The notes below the pieces were generated by a model. The model was not told the DNA's origin. It ran no database searches and worked only from the letters and a program-made list of their open reading frames with translations. 64,000 nt of DNA, taken from assembly GCA_024233305.1 (NCBI GenBank), contig JACKPV010000024.1:310001-374000 (forward strand). Reading direction: 5' to 3'. A program made the translations under genes and the position numbers. The DNA comes from Verrucomicrobiales bacterium (GTDB lineage: Bacteria > Verrucomicrobiota > Verrucomicrobiia > Limisphaerales > J093). This document shows, piece by piece, positions 59,460 through 64,000 of this stretch. Position 1 is the first letter of the stretch. Every line of letters starts with the position of its first letter.

Positions 59460-62294
59460 CTATTCGTCGGCCGGTGCGCGGCTCGCCTCGCCGCCTTCGC
59501 CACGGTCGGCGCGCTCACGTCGTTCGGCGCGCTCGCTCCGATCCGAGCGTTCCGCGCGATCACCTCTCTCGCTGCGCTCTCCGCGCTCACGGCCCTCACC
59601 ACGCTCGGCCCGCTCCGGGCGGTCGCCACGGTCGCCACGGTCGCCACGGTCGCCACGGTCGCCACGGTCGCCACGGTCGCCACGGTCGCCACGGTCGCCA
59701 CGGTCACCACGGTCACCACGGTCACCACGGTCACCACGGTCACCACGGTCACCACGGTCACCACGGTCACCACGGTCACCACGGTCACCACGGTCACCAC
59801 GGTCACCACGGTCACCACGGTCACCACGGTCACTGCGCTCGCCGCGATCACTGGTTCGCCGCTCCGGACGGTCCTCTTGACTGGCTGCCGGGCGTTCGCC
59901 CGAACTTTCACCCCGACCGCCGCGTCCGCGACGCCCACGACCACCCCGCCGGCGGCGGTCGCCGCCACGGTCGCCGCCCGCGCGGTCGCCCGACCGCTCG
60001 GAGCGTTCGCCGGGTTCACGGGATCCCTGGCTGCTGCGTCGCGCCGGGCGCTCGCCGGCGTCCTCGTCCTCGTCGTCGAAATCGCCGCGGGCGGCCTTCT
60101 CGACGGCCGCCTCTTCCTCGGTCAACGGCTCGTCATCGAAATCCTCATCGACCTCGTCGAGCGGCTCTTCGCCGCGCTCCTGGCGGTCGCGATCTTCCAT
60201 TGCAGACTTGCGCGACAGACGGACGCGGCCCTTTTCGTCAACCCCCAGGCACTTGACCCAGATCTCGTCGCCGAGCTTGACGATGTCCTCGACCCGCTTG
60301 ACCCGGAAGTTGGCCAGTTCGCTGATATGGACCAAGCCGTCCTGGCCAGGAAAGACCTCGACGAAGCAGCCGAAGTCCTTGATTGTGACGACCTTGCCCC
60401 GGTAGATCTTGCCCGCTTCCACCTCGGCGGTAATCGCCTCGATTTCGCGCCGGGCAACCTCCATGCCTTCGGGGCTGCGCGAGTAGACCAGCACGGTGCC
60501 GTCGTCCTCGATGTTGATCTCGCAACCCGACTCGTCGACGATGCGTTTGATGTTCTTCCCGCCGGGACCGATGAGGGCGCCGATCTTCTCGGGATTGATC
60601 TTGATGCTGAGAATGCGCGGGGCGTACTTGCTCAGCTCGGTCCGCGGCGCGGGCAGCGTCGTGGCCATGATCTCGAGGATCTGCTGCCGGGCGACGCGCG
60701 CCCTCTCGACCGCCTCACCCATGATGTGGTGCGGCAGCCCCTTGAGCTTGAGATCGAGCTGGAAACCCGTGATGCCCTTTTCCGTTCCGGCGATCTTGCA
60801 GTCCATGTCGCCGAAGAAATCCTCCGAACCGATGATGTCGGTCAGGAGCTTGTATTGCGCGAGTTCGCCCGTGGCGGATTCCTCGGTGCACAGACCTACG
60901 GAGATGCCGGCCACCGGTCGGGGCATGGGCACGCCGGCATCCATCAAAGCCAGGGTGCCGGCACAGACGGTCGCCATCGAGGTCGACCCGTTGCTTTCCA
61001 TGATCTCGCTCGTGACCCGCACGGCGTAGGGGAACTCGTCAAACGGCACCAGGGGTTCGATCGAGCGTTCGGCGAGTGCGCCGTGGCCGATTTCCCGTCG
61101 ACCGGGTCCCATGATGCGGCCGGTTTCGCCGACGCTGAAGTTCGGGAAGTTGTAATGCAGGATGAACTGCTTCTCGCTCTCCCCGCCGGTGTAGGCGTCG
61201 ATGTCCTGGGAATCCTCGACCGTACCCAGGGTAGCCAGGCAGAGGGCCTGGGTCTCGCCGCGACTGAACACCGCGGAACCGTGGGCGCGGGGCAGCAGGC
61301 CGACCTGGCAGGAGATCGGACGGACCTCGTCCATGCCGCGACCGTCAAGCCGCTTGCCTTCGCGAAGAATCAACTCGCGGACGGCGTCCCGCTGCATCGC
61401 GTAGAAGAGGGACTTCAAGATCGCCGGAGAGGCCTTTTCCTCACCGAACTTCTCGACCAGCTTCGGTCCGACTTCGTCGGTGATGGCCCGCCAGGCGGTT
61501 TCCCGGGCCTGTTTGCCTGCGGTCAGCAGGGCCGGCATGACGCGATCACCCACCAGCGCGTTCGCCTCGTCCGCCACTTCCTTCGGCACGAGTTGGGTGA
61601 CGATGCTCCGCTTGGCCTTGCCGGCCTTGGCGGCGAGTTCCTTCTGGGCCGTAATCAGCGGCTGACAGCAGGAATGGGCGAAGTGCAGCGCCGCCACGAA
61701 GTCGGCGTCGGGAATCTCGTTCGCGGCGCCCTCGAACATGACCAACTCCTTCTCGCTGCCCACGTAGACGAGGTCGAGATCGCTCTCGGTCATCTGGGAA
61801 TGGGTGGGGTTGGCGACGAACTGGCCGTTGATCCGCCCGACGCGCACCGCCCCCAACGGGCCGGCGAACGGGATGTCGCTGACGGTGAGCGCGGCCGAAG
61901 CGCCGATGATGCTCAGGATGTCGGCGTCGTTTTCGCCGTCCGCACTGAGCAGGATGCTCTGAATCTGGACGTCATTGAACCAGCCCTTGGGGAAGAGCGG
62001 GCGAATGGGCCGGTCGGTCATCCGGCAGGTGAGAATCTCCTTCTCCGAGGGACGTCCTTCGCGTTTGAAATAGCCACCGGGAAAACGCCCCGCGGCGGCC
62101 GCCTTCTCGCGGTAATCGACGGTAAGAGGCAGGAAGTCGATGCCGTCACGGGGGGTGAGGGCGGCCACGGCGGCGGTCATGACGATCGTCTCGCCGAGTT
62201 GAACGGTAACCGAGCCGTCAGCCAGTTTGGCCAGCGCGCCGGTTTCAATGTGAATGGTTCCGGCCCCGACAGGGACCGATATCTTTTCGGGCAT
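59460..62294 (-). CDS. pnp: Polynucleotide phosphorylase with an Arg-Gly-Asp repeat tail
   Basis: 944 residues, about 230 longer than typical PNPase. Order: first RNase PH core (MPEKISVPVGAGTIHIETG, RPIRPLFPKGW), linker helices, second core (LDGRGMDEVRPISCQVGLLPRAHGSAVFSRGETQAL, catalytic FFGDMDCKIAGTEKGITGFQLDLK), KH domain (INPEKIGALIGPGGKNIKRIVDESG), S1 domain (IYRGKVVTIKDFGCFVEVFPGQDGLVHISEL). After about residue 715 an acidic stretch (DEVDEDFDDEPLTEEEAAVEK) leads to an Arg/Gly/Ser/Glu/Asp-rich tail with more than 20 Arg-Gly-Asp units. PNPase degrades RNA 3'-5' with phosphate and forms the core of the degradosome. The tail probably adds RNA or protein contacts. Confidence 0.97.
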   Translation of the reverse strand: MPEKISVPVGAGTIHIETGALAKLADGSVTVQLGETIVMTAAVAALTPRDGIDFLPLTVDYREKAAAAGRFPGGYFKREGRPSEKEILTCRMTDRPIRPLFPKGWFNDVQIQSILLSADGENDADILSIIGASAALTVSDIPFAGPLGAVRVGRINGQFVANPTHSQMTESDLDLVYVGSEKELVMFEGAANEIPDADFVAALHFAHSCCQPLITAQKELAAKAGKAKRSIVTQLVPKEVADEANALVGDRVMPALLTAGKQARETAWRAITDEVGPKLVEKFGEEKASPAILKSLFYAMQRDAVRELILREGKRLDGRGMDEVRPISCQVGLLPRAHGSAVFSRGETQALCLATLGTVEDSQDIDAYTGGESEKQFILHYNFPNFSVGETGRIMGPGRREIGHGALAERSIEPLVPFDEFPYAVRVTSEIMESNGSTSMATVCAGTLALMDAGVPMPRPVAGISVGLCTEESATGELAQYKLLTDIIGSEDFFGDMDCKIAGTEKGITGFQLDLKLKGLPHHIMGEAVERARVARQQILEIMATTLPAPRTELSKYAPRILSIKINPEKIGALIGPGGKNIKRIVDESGCEINIEDDGTVLVYSRSPEGMEVARREIEAITAEVEAGKIYRGKVVTIKDFGCFVEVFPGQDGLVHISELANFRVKRVEDIVKLGDEIWVKCLGVDEKGRVRLSRKSAMEDRDRQERGEEPLDEVDEDFDDEPLTEEEAAVEKAARGDFDDEDEDAGERPARRSSQGSREPGERSERSGDRAGGDRGGDRRRRGGRGRRGRGGRGESSGERPAASQEDRPERRTSDRGERSDRGDRGDRGDRGDRGDRGDRGDRGDRGDRGDRGDRGDRGDRGDRGDRGDRGDRGDRGDRGDRGDRGDRGDRPERAERGEGRERGERSERGDRAERSDRSERAERRERADRGEGGEASRAPADE
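59621..59827 (-). repeat. 9-bp tandem repeat (23 units) inside pnp
   Basis: The 9-bp unit GGTCGCCAC occurs 9 times (59621-59701), then GGTCACCAC 14 times (59702-59827) without interruption, followed by a diverged unit. On the coding strand the units are CGT-GGC-GAC and CGT-GGT-GAC, both Arg-Gly-Asp. The two blocks differ by one synonymous base and each is internally identical, showing repeat expansion. The length is a multiple of 3, so slippage keeps the frame. Confidence 0.97.
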
Positions 62295-62521
62295 TATGGT
62301 GCTCCTAACGAATGCACCTGCCGGCCCGGAGGAACTTCAGTCAAACCCTCGGATCGGAGAGGGGCTGAATGAAATTTCCCTGGGCCAACAGGCAGGTCAG
62401 CACAGCAGGTTGCGACTGCCGCGGGTCCGGGCTGTGCTTTGCCGGACCGGTTGTTCGATTACCGAAGTGGGCAGCCGGGTTACTCATCGCTGCCGGGTCA
62501 TCCGACCCGGCACCAGCGGAA
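62295..62521 (-). promoter_or_regulatory. Structured rpsO-pnp intergenic region
   Basis: On the minus strand, just after rpsO, TGCCGGGTC (62491-62499) and GACCCGGCA (62504-62512) form a 9-bp stem with a 4-nt loop, no T run. Further on, GCACAGC (62400-62406) can pair with GCTGTGC (62431-62437), while GGTCCGG (62424-62430) can pair with CCGGACC (62442-62448). These two pairings interleave in a pseudoknot pattern or exclude each other. In other bacteria the pnp leader has an RNase III hairpin used for autoregulation; this region is a candidate counterpart. Confidence 0.5.
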
Positions 62522-62779
62522 TCAGCGACGCAGATGGAGCTTCTGAGTCAACGCCGAGTAACGGTTGACATCAATGTTCTTGACGTAATCCAAAAGCCGC
62601 CGTCGCTGGCCGACCATCATCAGCAGGCCGCGCCGTGAACTGTGATCTTTCTTGTGCTTCTGGAGATGCTCGTTGAGGTGGTTGATGCGTTGCGTCAACA
62701 GCGCCACCTGCACGTCCGCCGACCCGGTGTCGGTGTCGTGCAGGCGATAATCCTCAATGGTCTTAGACTTGGACTCCAT
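62522..62779 (-). CDS. rpsO: 30S ribosomal protein S15
   Basis: 85 residues, slightly short of the usual 88-89. Family segments: IEDYRLHDTDTGSADVQVALLTQRINHLNEHLQKHKKDHSSRRGLLMMVGQRRRLLDYVKNID, and the closing RYSALTQKLHLRR. S15 binds 16S rRNA at the three-way junction early in small-subunit assembly. ATG 62779 (MESKSKTIEDY) is selected. The rpsO-pnp order is conserved in many bacteria. A candidate promoter lies at 62810-62838. Confidence 0.97.
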   Translation of the reverse strand: MESKSKTIEDYRLHDTDTGSADVQVALLTQRINHLNEHLQKHKKDHSSRRGLLMMVGQRRRLLDYVKNIDVNRYSALTQKLHLRR

Positions 62780-62809
62780 ATCGTCGCTATTCCAACAAAC
62801 AGAGCCGGT

Positions 62810-62838
62810 AAAGTAGGAGTGCCCTCCGGGACTGTAAA
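62810..62838 (-). promoter_or_regulatory. Candidate rpsO promoter
   Basis: On the minus strand TTTACA (62833-62838) and TACTTT (62810-62815), 17 bp apart, about 30 bp before the start codon. The -35 is good, the -10 weak. GAAAGTGCT occurs twice just upstream. Confidence 0.4.
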
Positions 62839-62933
62839 GCACTTTCGACAGCACTTTCACGGGCCGCGCGGAGCCGCATCCAGCCTTGCCTCCTCCCGCC
62901 CAAGCTTGTATAAGCCTTTCCTTATGAAATCCA

Positions 62934-64000
62934 CCCTCGGCGCAGGCCTCGCCCTGCTGGCGTGGTCCTGGGTTGCGTTTCCCGTCGAGCCTGCGGTCCT
63001 CCCCCTCGACGGAAGCTGGCGGGTGGCCTTGGATCCCCAGGACCAGGGCCTGGCCGGGGCTTGGTTCGCGGACACCCTGCCCGGATCCGCAATCATGCCC
63101 CTGCCGGGCACCACCGACCAAGCCGGGCTCGGTCCGCCCCTGGACCTCGCGACCATGTCGCATCCGGTCGCCCCGCCGCGGGTATTCTGGCCGAGCGCCC
63201 CCGAAACCGAGCGTGCGGACGAGGCCGGCGCCCTGGTCCGACCGCGGCTGTACCTCGGTCGGGCGTGGTATCAACGCGACTTCAACGTGCCGGACGCCTG
63301 GCAACACCGCTTCGTTACCCTCACCCTCGAACGGGTGCTCTGGTCCAGCGCCGCATGGATCGACGGACGTCCGCTTGGGACCAGTGACAGTCTCGTGGCG
63401 CCGCACGAATACGACCTCGGCCCGCTTGCGCCCGGTCCGCATCGGCTGACCCTTGCCGTCGACAACCGGCTCATCCACAACCTCGGCTTCGCGGGGCATG
63501 CCTACGGGGCCGAAACACAATCCCGCTGGAACGGGATCGTCGGGCACCTCGAATTGCGCGCCCGGGCGCGCGTGTTCACCCGTGGCTTGCGTGTGCTGCC
63601 CGCCCCCGACGCCAGCGAGGTCCAGGCCCAGGCCGTCATCGAGAACACCGAAGACACGCACCAGTGCAGAACGGCCACCTGGAGGATCGAGTGCCTTGAG
63701 GACGGGCGGGAGGTCGGGGCCCTGGCCACATCCCTGATCCTTGCGCCCGGCGCCAGCACGATCGTGGCCGTGACGCCCATCTCCGGTGGCGGACGGCTTT
63801 GGGACGAGTTCAACCCTGTTCTTCACCGCTTGCGCTTGGTGCTGTCGGCCGCCGGGGAGGACCCGGACGACGAAGACGAGGCGTTCGCGACGTTCGGTTT
63901 CCGCCATTTCGAGCGGGACGGTCGTCACCTGCGGGTGAACGGCCGTCGCCTTTTTCTGCGCGGCACCCTTGACTGCTGCGTGTATCCGCGGACTGGGCAT
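62934..64000 (+). CDS. GH2-like (beta-galactosidase/glucuronidase type) exported enzyme, 3' truncated by window end
   Basis: At least 355 residues, open to the window end. Signal peptide MKSTLGAGLALLAWSWVAFP with probable cleavage near VEPA. The N-terminal sugar-binding jelly roll has LDGSWRVALDPQDQG, LPGTTDQAGLG, YLGRAWYQRDFNVPDAWQ, LTLERVLWSSAAWIDGRPLG, PHEYDLGPLAPGPHRLTLAVDNRL and WNGIVGHLEL, as in GH2 enzymes. It continues with an immunoglobulin-like domain and FRHFERDGRHLRVNGRRLFLRGT, which introduces the GH2 barrel. The catalytic acids lie beyond the window. It is divergent from rpsO. Confidence 0.85.

Noticed and set aside
59621..59827. CRISPR array
   Set aside because: The repeat unit is 9 bp with no spacers, lies in the pnp coding frame, and encodes Arg-Gly-Asp.
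59621..59827. RGD repeats as host-cell adhesion motifs
   Set aside because: PNPase is cytoplasmic and the tail has no export signal; the motif follows from the 9-bp repeat.
59877..62372. 831-residue plus-strand ORF opposite pnp
   Set aside because: A high-GC shadow; the minus-strand frame is a clear PNPase.

Overview
This is a GC-rich bacterial chromosome segment. The gene content points to Verrucomicrobiota, probably a Limisphaerales/Pedosphaera-like lineage. The pointers are a prepilin-leader protein with an H-X9-D C-terminus, a PEP-CTERM protein, a Tat-exported DegT-type aminotransferase, a zinc-ribbon Ser/Thr kinase, a Uma2 protein, many secreted glycoside hydrolases and a TonB-like TolA. 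The taxonomic placement is inference; there is no rRNA in the window.

Layout. 1-2.5 kb: a truncated membrane mannosyltransferase-like gene, a prepilin-like protein and a GtrA-like protein. 2.6-6.05 kb: a scar zone with inverted repeats, the 3' part of a tRNA-Val, integrase and IS66 fragments, and ISAs1-type IS copy 1. 6.1-11.4 kb: a duplicated outer-membrane barrel, proA, a Uma2 protein, an uncharacterised ATP-grasp-like protein and MarC. 11.7-14.5 kb: tRNA-Leu followed by an integrase fragment, a broken IS1380 and intergenic repeats. 14.5-21.2 kb: a CPXCG zinc ribbon, a Tat aminotransferase, a ceramidase-like protein, a PIG-L deacetylase, TerC and two unknown exported or anchored proteins. 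21.5-23.2 kb: the arsenic operon arsR-arsC-arsM. 23.2-27.2 kb: GH16, a phosphonatase-like HAD/dehydrogenase pair, a toxin remnant and tRNA-Asp. 27.5-38.7 kb: FG-GAP protein, lipoprotein, SixA, GH30, MoeB-rhodanese, purine nucleoside phosphorylase, LysR regulator, unknown protein, esterase and HU. 38.8-44.5 kb: PanE, PEP-CTERM protein, a ribose-type ABC pair and GH20. 45.2-49.1 kb: a complete tolQ-tolR-tolA-tolB-pal operon on the minus strand, with transposase remnants on both sides. 50.3-56.1 kb: Ser/Thr kinase, small membrane protein, phenylacetate-CoA-ligase-like enzyme and copper ATPase. 56.0-59.4 kb: an AbrB/transposase element and ISAs1-type IS copy 2. 59.4-62.8 kb: rpsO-pnp on the minus strand. 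62.9 kb to the end: the start of a GH2-like enzyme.

Functional themes. Carbohydrate and glycan breakdown recurs (GH16, GH20, GH30, GH2-like, PIG-L, esterase, ribose-type importer). Envelope integrity is represented by Tol-Pal and the barrel protein, and metal or metalloid defence by ArsRCM, CopA and possibly TerC. The housekeeping rpsO-pnp pair has a structured intergenic region, and pnp has a C-terminal tail built from a 9-bp tandem repeat.

The most notable mobile-DNA observation is a pair of almost identical, oppositely oriented IS elements about 51 kb apart. Their transposase carries an N-terminal DUF4338 (DruA-like) domain. One copy has a perfect 9-bp target duplication. A second element next to it appears to need a -1 frameshift at nine A's to join an AbrB-like ORF to its transposase frame. 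Several tRNA genes or fragments lie beside decayed integrases, which suggests repeated insertion and loss of integrative elements.
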